DNA of 64,000 bases from Ophiocordyceps camponoti-saundersi (nom. inval.) (Eukaryota; Ascomycota; Sordariomycetes; Hypocreales; Ophiocordycipitaceae). Made by a program: the position numbers and the translations under genes. Shown here one piece after another: positions 32,296 to 43,434 of this stretch. Position 1 is the first letter of the stretch; each line of letters starts with the position of its first letter. A model generated the notes under the pieces. That model was not told the origin of the DNA and did not search any database. It saw only the letters and a list, made by a program, of their open reading frames with translations. The stretch covers positions 1-64,000 of the forward strand of contig PDHQ01000082.1 in NCBI GenBank assembly GCA_003339415.1. Direction: 5' to 3'.

Positions 32296-34182
32296 ATGCC
32301 ATCCTTCAACCCTTTTTCGTCCGTGACTGGCCGCAACAGCTACAGCCTCTTCGATATTCGGTGAGTTAGTTGGTCGCTCTAACCCAATCCTGACTCACGT
32401 TGACCGTGTCTGCCCGTAGCCTCGACGACGACTTCATCGTTTTTCGCGGCAATGACCATGAATCCTCGGGCCAACTGCTCAAGGGCGTCGTTGTCCTGTG
32501 CCTGTCTACTTTGCTGCGCATCGAAGACGTTCGCCTGCGGTTGACGGGCACTCTTCGGTTGACGTATGTCTCAATACCCCCCACTAAAGACTTGCGTTGT
32601 CTGCCGTCTAACCCGCAGCTTCTTCTTCTCTCTTCCCTCTCAATAGTTGGACTGACCCAAGATCAAGTACGTCGGCCGTCTCGAGTCAAAAGGTCGACAA
32701 GTCCACCACCATACTCGATCACCGATGGGCCCCCTTCGTCGGCGTTCACGGCAAGAGCATGACGCTCCCCGCTGGCAACTACGAATATCCCTTCGAGTTT
32801 ACCCTCCCCGGCGACACGGCAGAAAGCGTCGAGGGCATCCCTGAGGCATCCATCACCTACCGTCTAAAGGCTACTGTCGGCCGCGGCAAGCTCGCCTACG
32901 ACCTGCACGCTTACAAGCATCTGCGCGTCATTCGAACCCTCGAACCTGGCGCGCTCGAGCTTCTCCACGCCATGAGCGTCGAGAACATCTGGCCCAACAA
33001 GGTCGATTACTCCATCGTCATTCCCCACAAGGCCGTCGTCTTCGGCGGCACCATCAACATGGAGATGCGCTTCACGCCGTTGCTCAAGGGTCTGGAGTTG
33101 GGCGAGATTACGGCCAAGTTTATCGAGTTGCGAGACTGCTGGATTCAGGGCTCGACCGGGCTGAGCCTCCGAGAGCACCACACCGAGCGCGAGGTATCGC
33201 ACTGGAAGTTTGTGGTCAACCACGAGGACCACTGGCACGACATGATTGACGACACCGGTCAGGAAGGCTGGACCCTCAAGAAACCCCTGAAACTCCCCAA
33301 GCGCCTGCGACAATGCATCCAGGATCTGAACCACCACGGCATCAAAGTGCGGCATAAGATAAAACTCACCGTGGCGCTGAGGAACCCGGACGGGCATATC
33401 TCCGAGGTAAGCATGCTACAACGAGTCTGGGGGCGCGGGGGTTTGGATGCTGATTGTCACAGCTGCGCGCGACGCTTCCCGTGTCCATCTTCATCTCGCC
33501 CAACGTACCCTTTGACGAGCAGGGCAACCTCATGAGGCAAACACCGGGTTCGACGCTGGCGGGGCAAGACGCGGCGACTATGGCGCCACCCGGCTATGGG
33601 GATCACGTACTGGATCAGCTCTACGAGGACGTGGAACCGGTCGGATTGCAGACGCCGGGCGTGCAATCGGGCGTCAGCAGCCCCTTTTACGCCCACTCAC
33701 GTGCCGGCTCGGCCGACAATCTGGCGGGCGGGGGAAACAGCTCGCCGATTGCACCGGCGGCGCTGTCGTCGCGTCTCGCAGACGTGTCGCTGGACTCGCC
33801 GCGGCGCAACAGCTCGTACACGTCGATGCATTCCGGCTCAGGGAGAATATCGCCCAACGCGGTCCGATCGGAGCCGCCGTCGTGTAGCTTGACGAGGAGT
33901 AACAGCCGAGAAGACCGCTCGCGGCGGAATTCGGCGGACCAGGCCGAGGCGGACGAGGTCGACTTTTCCGATCTGAACCGGGTGCCGAGCTACGCGACGG
34001 CGGTACGGACGCCGGCCCGGCTGCGGACTCAGACGAGTAACTTTACCGTGCCCGACTACCAGACTGCGCTTCACGCTCCGCGCACGCCGCCGGGGACGGA
34101 GATTGCGCCGGAGCAGCTGACGACGATACCGGAGGTGACGCCTTCAGTACCACCGGAGTCGGGCGAACAAGTGCGTGCCTGA
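32296..34182 (+). CDS. creD: Arrestin-domain protein, CreD/ART type (ubiquitin ligase adaptor)
   Basis: Exons 32296-32360, 32420-32563, 32647-33406 and 33463-34182; introns of 59, 83 and 56 nt; 562 residues. CreD-type arrestins bind the HECT ligase HulA (Rsp5) and direct ubiquitination of permeases; in Aspergillus creD mutations oppose creC and creB defects. The N-terminal arrestin fold (about 22-150: LDDDFIVFRG, SGQLLKGVVVLCL, VRLRLTGTLRLTWTDPR) is followed by the C-terminal arrestin domain (about 165-335: VDYSIVIPHKAVVFGG, LELGEITAKFIELRDCW, LRATLPVSIFISPNVPFDEQ). The Ser/Pro-rich tail has PPGY at about 365-368, a canonical WW-binding PY motif, plus VPSY and VPDY variants further on. The start MPSFNPFSSVTGRNSYSLFD fits fungal homologues. 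Confidence 0.92.
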
Positions 34183-35254
34183 GAGGGTTCTGCGACGAAG
34201 ATGACGTTGGAAGAAACTCCTTTTTCCATTCCTCCGACTCCTTTTCTGTCTCTTTTCTTCTTCTTCTCGAATTTTCTTTTGTCTTGAATGCTCTGCTTCC
34301 CAAACCTGTTCTTCACTATCGTCGGGAGTTTAATGCAGCCTTGCATGACACGGGGTCGTTGACCATGCGCCACGAGGCGAGATCGACGTCATGACTCGGT
34401 TTTCCTTCTGCCGTCCTCCTTTCTCTCTACTACTGGGTAGATTCGATTACAGGCGGTTGGTCACATTCTGCTTGATTATTCCATGGGTGTTTTGTTTTTT
34501 GTCTCTTGTGTTTTTTTTTTCCCTCGGCAAGCGCCGCATGATTCAATACCCCCCCTTTTAAGGCATGTATGCATCTATTCGAAAGACCAGACCAGAAAAA
34601 ACAGGCGGGAAAAATAACTAAGGAAGTGTGAAGGGGAAAAAAAAGAGACGGGATGTGACGGAGCGGCGAGTGCCGGACGTTGACGTCAGTGACCTAGCGC
34701 CGGTGAGATGCGACGGGCGGCAATGCGATAAGCAGGGAAAAAGGGGGGCGAGACTCAAGGAGACCCAAGGAGACCCAACCGTGGGACCCAATTAACAGAG
34801 GCTGATGTGGCTGATGGCTAGCTCTCACAGTTAGGGGGGGATGTTAGGGGGTAGTTGGAGGCTTCTACAGGGGGGGGGGGGGGGGAAGAGGGGAGAAGAG
34901 ACCAGCTGTGCCGTGGCTGTAGTAGGTAATAGCGTGCCATACTTTGCATACCTACCTTACCTACACACACCCGCACGCACAGCGGATGGGAAGAGGAGGG
35001 CAGTAGACCCAAGACACTGGCAAGACTCCTTTTCGTCGTCGTCCGCTTCTTCTTCCCCCACCTCTTCTTCAACGTCATCGTGTCTCTGTGCTCCTCCAAA
35101 TCGCTTCCTCCGACTATATACAATACATACATAAATCACCAGATATTCCCCCTCATATAGGTATCTTGTTACCACCTACAGTATCCCACCTACGTGCCAA
35201 ACGTCACCTTCCTACCTACCCTGCGCCAAAAACCCCCCTTCGCCCGTGTGCGCC
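34183..35254. other. Intergenic, 1.07 kb
   Basis: 3' flank of the arrestin gene and promoter of the Slm1-like gene. Holds a 16-G run at 34870-34885 and T-rich and AAAA-rich tracts. A purine/pyrimidine skew occurs at 35030-35100. No gene supported. Confidence 0.45.
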
Positions 35255-36954
35255 ATGTCTGGCGAGCCGTCGCCCACGTCGACGCTGCATTCGCGCGTTG
35301 CCACGGGCCTGACCGCCAATAACGGAGGCGAAGCTATCCCTGATGAAGACCCGACGACGGTAAGTTTTGAGACGGCATCGCAGGATACGGCGGGGTGGCT
35401 AATATTTGGTCCAGACGGCCGGCCTCCTCGCCGAGCGGCTTCAGGCCTGGCGGCATGCCGTGTCGTACCTACAAGAGTACATGATTGTCATTGAAAAGAT
35501 TCACGGCCGTCAAGCCAAGGAGTACGAAAAGGCGCTCAAGGTATGGGAACATGTCTGCCGTCTTCCAAGAGGGAGAGAGAGGATTGCTGACTCGACATGG
35601 CCGTGCTACCCAGACCATATCCCACCCCCTCCGCCAGGGTCATCACTTCGACCAGAGCCTGGGCGGCATCGCGGGCTTCTTCGAGAACGTCCGGGCCAAC
35701 ACGCAGTCACTCATCAACACCAATCTCGAGACGGAAAAGAGCCTCAAGGGGTCCGTCCTGCCTATCATTGAACGTCTGCACAAGGAGATCAAGCACAAGT
35801 CCAAGGAGCTGCACAGCGGCGCGCAGAGCGGCGCAAAGGAGCTGGAGAAGCTGCGCAACGCCACGCAGAAGCAGATTGAGCTGCTGGGTCAACAGACGGC
35901 CGCCTACGACTCTGCCGGCGGCCGCTTCCATGGCCACGACGATCCGTACGTCATCATGCGATCCGTCCTGCACCGGCTGAGCAGCCAGGTGGTGGCGGAG
36001 AACAACCACCACAATGATTTGGTTGCCGTGCAGGGAAACTTTAAGACGTTTGAGGCACACATCATAGCCGTCCTGCAGCAGGCCGTCGAGGCCTTTGTCC
36101 AGCTCGTCGGCGGTCAGGGCGAGAAGACGCGGGCGCTGTTCAGCGACATGCTCGGCACCGTCCAGGCCGTGCCGGCCGACTTTGAGTGGGTCAACTTTGC
36201 GCACCGATGCGCCAGCCGGCTGGCCAACCCGGCCGACCCGCCGCGGTCCGTCGACGCGATCCAGTTTCCCAACATGGACCACGGGTCGACCAAGCCGTTG
36301 ATAGAGGGCTCGCTCGAGCGCAAGTCGCGCAACAAGCTGTCGTGGGGCCTCTCGACGGGCTACTACGTCGTGACGCCGGCGCGTTACCTGCACGAGTTTA
36401 AGGATTCGGACGACACGCGCCAGGACCCCAAGCCGGAGCTGTCCATCTACCTGCCGGACGCCACCATCGGCGCCCCCCACGAGGATCGGTTCACGGTCAA
36501 GGGCAAGGACCGCAGCAAGACGATCAGCAGCAAGCTCACCGGCAGCTCGGAGCTGTCCTTTAAGGCCCACACGCCGGAAGACGCCGTCAAGTGGTTCCAA
36601 GTGATTCACGCCGTCAGCACTTCGGGACCGGCTTCGTCCGAGCCGGGTTCGCCGGCGGTCGACACTTCGGCTGCCGGGGCGGCTGCGGCGGCGACATCAT
36701 CGACGACGCCGACGACGCCCAAGACTCCGACGACGCCGACGACTACCACGACAGCTGCGGCGGCGGCGGCGGACGAGAAGAAGCCGGAGGTCGTCCCGGA
36801 TGCGGCAGCGGAAGAGAAGAGGGCTAGCGCGGCGCCTCAGCTCACCACGGAGGCGGATCCGCTTGCTCAGGGCCACAAGGCGCAGGAGGCCGGCGTTGTT
36901 GGAGCTGTGGAGGAGAAGAAGAAGGTTGAGGCTACTGCTACTCCTGTTTTGTGA
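35255..36954 (+). CDS. Slm1/Slm2-like protein with F-BAR-like region and PH domain
   Basis: Exons 35255-35359, 35415-35540 and 35614-36954 (introns of 55 and 73 nt); 523 residues. Slm proteins bind PI(4,5)P2 through a PH domain and relay membrane stress to TORC2 at eisosomes. Helical F-BAR-like part at about residues 36-270: LLAERLQAWRHAVSYLQEYM, GGIAGFFENVRANTQSLINT, and a Lys/Glu-rich coiled coil through KELEKLRNATQKQIELLGQQ. PH domain about 300-430: LIEGSLERKSRNKL, TGYYVVTPARYLHEFKDSDD, LPDATIGAPHEDRFTVKGKD, ending at EDAVKWFQVI. The C-terminal 90 residues are Ala/Thr/Pro-rich, coded by trinucleotide repeats near 36700-36770, and look disordered. First ATG at 35255; an upstream in-frame GTG is ignored. 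Confidence 0.9.
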
Positions 36955-39416
36955 AGCTGAGTCGGGGATTATCACATGCCTGCCTGCCTGCCTACGCATA
37001 CATGCACGCACGCACGCACACAACCTATGGATGGGGCGGGCACCCAGTGAAGGGCGGAGGGAAGAATACTCACTCCAGTTGTTTGTCTGTGTTCTTGCCC
37101 CTTGATGCTTAATATTCTGCGTTTCCTCTTCGTTTTCTTCTTTCTCTTCTTTTCCTTTGATTGATCGTGTGATTGAAATGCATCATCATCATCATCATCA
37201 AGTTCATTGTCGTCATTTGATCCATCTGATGTTCCTTTTTTCCCCTCCCTTGATCCCGTCCCGTCCGTTTTTGGTTTGCCTGTTGATTACTTGGCATTGG
37301 TTATAATGCTTTTACGAAGCGGTGAAGGAAGAAGTTGGGCGATGCTCTTTTTTTTTTCCCACTCACTCATTCAGTCACTCATTCACTCACACCACTTGTC
37401 TGTTTCCTCTCTGTTATCCGAGGTATATCTCTTATGCGAAGGTTTGAGAATGGGATGAAGGAAGGGAAATATGGGCGGTTTTTGTTCTTTGTATATAATT
37501 GGATGATGGAGGGTAGAAAGATTATCTTCTACTGTTCTTGATGATGCGAGCCTTTTGAGAGGGGAGGTGAAGTTTTTCTCGGCGCCGGGTGGGGCCGAGG
37601 TTCCGGATCTGTGCCGGGCTGTAGTATCGGGGGCATACCTACGGACGATAGTCTGTGCAGTGACGAGATGTTATGGCGTAAATTATCTCAGAGCATACGT
37701 AGCTAACAGGATTCTGGCATGATATGCGCCCATCTTGTAGGAGAAGATAAAGGGGGGGGGGGAGGCGGATATTCGATTCTGTCGTCTCCTTGTCATCGAC
37801 ATCGTTCCTGTGAAGGTATGTGCGTGCGTGCATCTCTATGAGAGGCTCGCCCTCCCCATCCCATCCCAAGGGGGCATGACATAAGTAAGTCATCGCTGTG
37901 CCTCACGTGCTCATCACGGATGACTGGATATATGAGTAAGCGGAGTTTAAACATGCATACCTACGCTCGGGCTTGGATCATGGGCCTTTGCTTCTACGAT
38001 GTTCAAAGTTGGGGTAGAAAATGGCGAAGAGGGTCATTGAGGCGGTAATCTTTGTACAGGAGTTCGGGTTGGTCCATGACGCGAATCGGCATGATAGAGA
38101 GAGAGAGAGAGATGGAGAATATACGAGCCAAATCATCACCTCTCCAGCGCCTGCCTAATCCCCCACAGCCAAACCCGCCCACACCCCGGAGCCGAAACCG
38201 GCATCTCTCCCGTCTCCTCGGCCGCGGAGGCGAACGTTTCTGCCGCGGGGGGGGGGTCTCGGAAGCTATTGAGTGGCTTGCAGTGGGGTGTCAGTTGAAG
38301 TCTCAAGCAGCATCCGTGCTTACTTTATACCTTTTTTCTTCTTTCTCTTGCAAGACACACTGGGAAAAAGGAAGGACGGGTACGTTCTGACGTGGGTGTG
38401 ACGGCAGTGAAAGGGGGAGAAAGTGGCTGTGACTCCTTGTAAGCCATGTTTGCGTACATGTATGTTGGGAAGGGGGAAAAGGAAGCGGGAGGAAAGCTTG
38501 TTGGTCAAGGTTGAGGAGAAGAAGGAAAGTATCCCAGAACTGGGCACGCCTCTCTCATCGGGATAGGTTATACACACTCCATGTCATGAAGGATCCAACA
38601 GCCAGCCAAGTCAAGATACGACCATCTCTCCCTCGTCGTCCTGTCTGTCTCGCCAGAAAGAAGATGGGAACGCCCACCTGAATTGGCTGTATCGGCTACG
38701 GATATCCCGTACCGGAGCGCCACTTCAACACTTCACCCCCCCCCCCTAAAGCAAAACCATGTAAATGAAAATTCCGCCGGATCTGGATGCCTGCTTGACA
38801 AAAAGGGGGCTGTCTTCCTTGTATGCGGCGAGCAAACAAGAAAAAAAAAAACACAATCTCATCCTTCTCATCCTCCTCATTCTCCCTCATCGTCCACCGC
38901 TGTAGTAAAAGTCACACTGATGTAGTTGGACGATGCTTTCAGGGGGCACAAGGCGTATTCACGTAGAAAACACACACAGAGAGAGAGAGACCGAGAGACA
39001 GAGAGACAGAGACAGAGACAGAGACGGAAAAGAAAAGAGCAAGGCAAATCAAAGCAAAACGGCACATTATGATATAGTCCTGATCTATTTCATAAAGAGA
39101 CGCTGCAGTCTCTTCTGACCATTTTTCCTTCTCCAACCCCCCATCATGGACAGCGTAGCACACGGCAGCTCCACTGCCTCGTCGCTGTAAGGGGTTGGCA
39201 AGTAGTAGTAAAAAGGAGAATAAACACACCTCTCGACCACCACGTAAATGCCGTGCCTCGTCTCGTTCACGGCACGGGATTGAGATAAAAGAGATGATAA
39301 AAGGGGGGGGGGGGGGAAGGGGGGGGAAGGGGTTGGACGAAGACGGCCGGTTTCCAGTAAGGATGCCATCGGAAAAAAGAAACACATGGTAGAAGAAAGG
39401 AAAAAACAAACCGCAT
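36955..39416. other. Gene-poor 2.5-kb interval
   Basis: Convergent 3' flanks of the Slm1-like and DUF7918-like genes. CATCAT repeat at about 37179-37200, (GA)n at 38096-38113, GAGA/GACAGA repeat at about 38977-39025, G run at about 39303-39330. One family B terminus lies at about 38768-38800 (TGAAAATTCCGCCGGATCTG, then GATGCCTGC). Short frames only; none has a recognisable domain. Confidence 0.5.
38768..38800. mobile_element. Family B terminus, solo fragment
   Basis: TGAAAATTCCGCCGGATCTG followed by GATGCCTGC. This matches the right end of the 58-kb copy (TGAAAATTCCGATGAACTTG followed by GATGCCTGCC). No partner arm is seen nearby. Confidence 0.45.
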
Positions 39417-41253
39417 CTAAAGCTCCTCATCATCCATCATCTGACTCGTCGTCGTCTTCTCCTCCGCTTTGATCGTCGTCGTCCCCGTCGACTCCCCCCT
39501 GATGGCGTCGTCCAAGGCTGCGCTCAAGCTCAGCGACGAGGTGAGTCTGTCGTCCGTCGTCTTGCTCTCGTCCACACTCGGCCGGGCCTTCTTCAGCGGG
39601 CTGCCCAGCAACGCCTCCACCAGGGCGTCGTGACCGACACTCTGGCTGAGCCCCTGAGACGCCACCGCCGGCGACTCCTCTCTCCCTGTTCTTTGAGACG
39701 CCTCCGGGGTCGAGCCGCTATTATCGGCTTCGGTCGAGTGGGCGCGTTTGAGCTGTCAAAACTCGTCAGTCGGCTTCGTAAACGACCCGGACCAGTCGGG
39801 GGCATTTACGTGGATGCGATTCACGCCGTCAGCCAGCTCTCCACCGAACTTGCTGTCGTCCTGCGTCGCTTTTCCGTCTCCGTCTGGGTTATCGACATCC
39901 TCCATCCTACCTAGCAAGAAGCTGCCGTCTTCGTCGTCTTCGTCGTCGTCGTCGCTGTCGACGGCGATATTGCCGTTGCTCTTCTTCCGCGCCTTTTTCC
40001 GCTGTACAATGTCCGAGTCTCGATCTCGGAAGGCTGTGAAGCCGACCGTTCCCCCGGCCTTCAGCGGGGCGAGGTTAGAAAAGTCGAGCTGTCCCGAGCG
40101 GCGTTTTGCAGACCCTGGAGGGACAATCACGTTTCTCGACGGTTGCATCACGCCGATCTTCTGTAGCTGTCCTATCGCCCGTGTTAGCATCGAGTCTGTA
40201 GAGCGAAAGAGAGGTCCTTGACAACTTACTCTCACCCCTGTAAAAAAACGTAAAGACAGCATAGGGCTTTTCCGGGCCGTCTATGCCCGTCACAGTTTGT
40301 GTGCTGATTGTCGTGGGGTCCAGTGTCTTGGGCTGAGCAAAGCTCGTCGTGTGTTCGACGTCGGCGTTGATGCCGTTGTCCGTGCCTCCAGCTGCGTCGT
40401 CGTCGCCTTCATGGGCATCGAACTGCGGAGAGTACTCTCCCTTTTTGATTTCTCCCGATGCCAAGACGCGGAACATGGCAACTTTGATCTGTCCAGTTGC
40501 CTCCGGCGGCTCGTCGTCGTCGTCGGACCAAGAATCTGAATCAAAGACGGCCTCGATGGGCGACGCGTCATCAGCGCCGTACCGCAACGTGTCCTTGCGG
40601 CTCGTGGCCTCCGTTACGGAGTCAGTCTCCTCAATCTTTACCTGTCGTCGCTGACGCTTCTCAAACTTTTGCCGCCGCCTCTCCACCTTCTCAGCAGCGT
40701 CGTGGCCCTGCAGGTCAAGACCGTTCAGCCAGCGTTCCAAACCGACCTCTCGAAAGAGAAATTCACGCTCGGCCAATCCACCGCCCTCGGATTCCGGGAC
40801 TTGGACCCAACGACTATTGACCCATGTCTCTTCACCGGGCCGAAGTAAGGTGGCCACTTCCTCCTTGGCGCGGCCATCAAAGTAAATGTAGGCCGCGATG
40901 GTCTCGTTTTCCGAGTTCGTCATGGGGATGTAGGGCGTGACGATGCCGCTGTATTTACCCCGTTCATTGCTGGAGCCGGGCTGAAGAGATCCGACAAAAT
41001 GCGGCTTCGGGTGAGGGACGCTTTCGCTCGGTTTGGGAGCCGAGTAGGGGATCGGCAGTCCCGGGATTAAGAGGGTGATGGAAATGGCGAATCTTGCCGG
41101 CTCGGGCTTCTTCGACTCCCCGCTCAAGCTGGGCTGAGGCACGGGTATGTAGTTGCTGATGCGGGAGAGCCTCGATTGCCGTTGCACGCCGTACTCGGGC
41201 AGCGGGGCGCCGTTGGCGTGGATGCTGACTGCGATTCCCTTGAAGCACGGCAT
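39417..41253 (-). CDS. DUF7918-like fungal protein of unknown function
   Basis: Exons 41253-40230, 40171-39810 and 39752-39417 (introns of 58 and 57 nt; donors GTAAGT and GTAAAT; branch sites GCTAAC and CTGAC); 573 residues. The N-terminal 200 residues open MPCFKGIAVSIHANGAPLPE and look like a compact beta-rich domain (IAAYIYFDGRAKEEVATLL, WVNSRWVQVPE). A charged helix with KVERRRQKFEKRQRRQVKIE follows, then GQIKVAMFRVLASGEIKKGE and the segment YAVFTFFYRG-(splice)-LQKIGVMQP. That YRS/YRG..L...G pattern is what I associate with DUF7918. The rest is disordered, with an acidic run (SDDDDEDDEDG) and Lys/Arg patches suggesting a nuclear protein. No biochemical role is known to me. Confidence 0.82.
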
Positions 41254-41929
41254 CACGACGAGATTCGGAAGCAGTGTGTGTCGTCGAGCCGGGCTGCTGC
41301 GTAGGAAGGGTGTGGAGAAGAGGCAAAAGAGAAGGCTCAGGCAGTTCGTAGCAAAACGGCAGAGCAAGATCTGGCGAGAAACACGGGTCAGTCGGAGAGA
41401 GGCTACCGTACGGCTTCAGCAGCCAGCCATTTCAGAGCAGCTGGTCAACGGCTCGTCAGAAAAACCAGGGCAAGCGCCAGCGAGAAGAGATGACGCGAAA
41501 CGGACAAGCCGGCGAGCGGGCGGGCGAGTGGGCGGGGGGGCAGCTGGCGGACAGCAGCGCAGCTGGCAAAGCAAGGTGATGATGAGCAAAAGCGAGGCCG
41601 GACGGCAGAAACCTGACTACAGCCAGCGAGATTCGAGCCTCGGTCTGAGTGCCTATTGCTCGGAGGTGTCACGGCAGCCTGTCCGTCCGCACAGTCGCTC
41701 GAGCCAGGTGCTGCATCGTGATTCAGCGATGGGCGAGGTGCCGTCGCGCCCGGAGGAACCCATTTATCCGGTCATTTGCCGGCCACGTGAATTGCATCAC
41801 ACTGCTCATTCTCAACAACACCAGAGACGGCTTCTTCTATGGATACATCAAACAAATCCTGCTGCAAACCAACTCGCGGCCATTGATTGGCGCACTCATC
41901 GCTCTTCTGCTATTAATACATACAGGTCG
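41254..41929. other. Intergenic between the DUF7918-like and seipin genes
   Basis: 676 bp containing the promoter of the downstream minus-strand gene and the 3' end of seipin. A 280-codon plus-strand frame at 41153-41995 spans it, but it runs antisense into both neighbours, is Arg/Ser/Gln-rich and has no recognisable domain, so I do not call it. Confidence 0.4.
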
Positions 41930-43434
41930 TTACTCGCCCGTGTTTCGAGACATCCGCCTACGCATGCTGTCGCTCCCCTTTTCACTGTAGCTTGATCCCA
42001 AGCCAGAGTCGTTTCGGCGCCTGTCCTCGTCAGGTTTGCGCTCGTCTTCGTCGTCTCCCTCCGCTCCAGCGACGGGCAGGGCCGCCAAACTTTGGCTGGA
42101 CTGTCCATCATCCTCCATCTTTATGTTCGGCTCATACTTTAATGCCGGCTGTTTCCCGATTGTGGGAAACGAATATGCTTGATCCGACGACTCATCCTTG
42201 ACCTCCCTATCCTTAGCGTCGCCCCCAGTAGCGAGCTGGCCCTTTTTCGTCGATGAAGGTTCTCTTGAGCCTTTCACGACGGCCACAAACACCCAAGCAA
42301 GACTCATAAACAAGACCTCGCAAGCCCAGAAGACCAGCGTCGCCACGATATAGGTAGTCACCCGGAAGCGAGCTATAAGCCATCGCAGTCCACGCATACG
42401 TGCCGTCATGACCAGAGCCGCGCGATAGATGTGTATGTTCTGGCCGGCCTCGATCTCGACATAGGCCGATGCGGGCAGGTCAGATTCCTTGGGAAAAGCG
42501 AGTCGCTCCGCCAAGTCGACCTTCATATTGCATGTCTGGCTGTTGGGAAAGAGCATGTAATACAGCAGGAGGAGCAAGCGCTTCGACAGGGAGATGACGG
42601 GGTCTTCATAAGGGACAAGGGCAGGACGTCGAGAGGCGAAGAGAACTTTGTTGGTACCGAAGCGATCGTGCACATGCGCGAAGACGCGAGCGTCGGCTTC
42701 GTGCTTTGCGCTGGCATCGTTTTGGAGCAGATTCAGGGAGATCATGAAGTTTCCGCGTTCGATGTTGGGAGGGGATCGCGGCATGGAGAGGAGGACCGAC
42801 ACGTCGTACTCTTGTCGCGTCTTGAGGAGCGGAGGTCGTGTGAGGGAGAGGACGGCGTGAGGGTTGGGGCTCAACCTGGCAGACGGCAACCTGTCAGCTC
42901 GGCAAGAGACTGGAGGGGAGGAGGGGAGGTGTGTCGTCAAAACGCACCCATATTGTAGATGTACGGGTAATTCCACCAACTGATGAGGCAGGAAGTTGTA
43001 AAAGAAGACGCCCGTCACGACAGCAGCCAGGCAGAAGAGAGTGGCGGCCCCTGATACAAGCAGCGCCGTGTTGACGGCCGCTCTCTGTACAGGCTTGGAA
43101 GTCGCGGCGCGAACAGCCCCGTGGACGTTTTCTTGTATGTTTTGCTGAGACGGAAAAAGGTGTGAGCTTCGCATCAACGTGGCATCGAGACGCAGCTTAC
43201 CATGACTGCCTTGATGAACAAGGCAAATGCCTTGATGCACGACAAGGCGAAGGCGACGACCTTGTTGCGCAAGCAGGCAGAGGCGAATGCCTTGATGCGC
43301 GACAAGGCAACGACAAAGGCCGAGGTGGTAACGCGCAAGGCAAAGGCCGTAACGAGCAAGGTAAGAGCCGTGACGAGCGAGGCGAAGGCCTTTATGCGTG
43401 AGACACAGGCCTTGCGCCATGGCGGACGCACCAT
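41930..43434 (-). CDS. Seipin, ER lipid-droplet assembly protein, with an unusual repeat-bearing N-terminus
   Basis: Exons 43434-43201, 43144-42948 and 42875-41930 (introns of 56 and 72 nt; donors GTAAGC and GTGCGT); 458 residues. Seipin oligomerises in the ER membrane and organises lipid-droplet formation. Residues about 97-128 form TM1 (AAVNTALLVSGAATLFCLAA). The luminal beta-sandwich domain follows (HLQYG, YDVSVLLSMPRSPPNIERGN, FMISLNLLQ, YMLFPNSQTCNMKVDL), then TM2 (TTYIVATLVFWACEVLFMSL, about 315-342) and a Ser/Glu-rich cytosolic tail. Exon 1 is odd: 78 residues, hydrophobic with regularly spaced Lys/Arg and repeated IKAFA words, where I expect only a short cytosolic lead. Core call firm; the exon 1 start is likely because of the good donor and in-phase join. 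Confidence 0.88.
43201..43434 (-). repeat. Degenerate internal repeat coding the seipin N-terminus
   Basis: On the plus strand GCCTTGATG(C/A)(A/G)CGACAAGGC-type words recur (43209-43250, 43286-43310), together with RAGGCAAAGGCCGT variants and related Lys/Ala-coding words up to about 43400. On the coding (minus) strand these read (S)RIKAFA(S/L) three times, plus VTALTLLVTAFALRVTT. The complementary frame is also open and reads as a Lys/Ala heptad-like sequence. Confidence 0.7.

Noticed and set aside
35707..36609. 300-codon minus-strand frame antisense to the Slm1-like gene
   Set aside because: Mirror frame of the coiled-coil/PH coding region; Leu/Arg/Val-rich with no domain.
41153..41995. 280-codon plus-strand frame between two minus-strand genes
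   Set aside because: Starts antisense within the DUF7918-like gene and ends antisense within seipin; Arg/Ser/Gln-rich, no domain, frame openness explained by GC bias.
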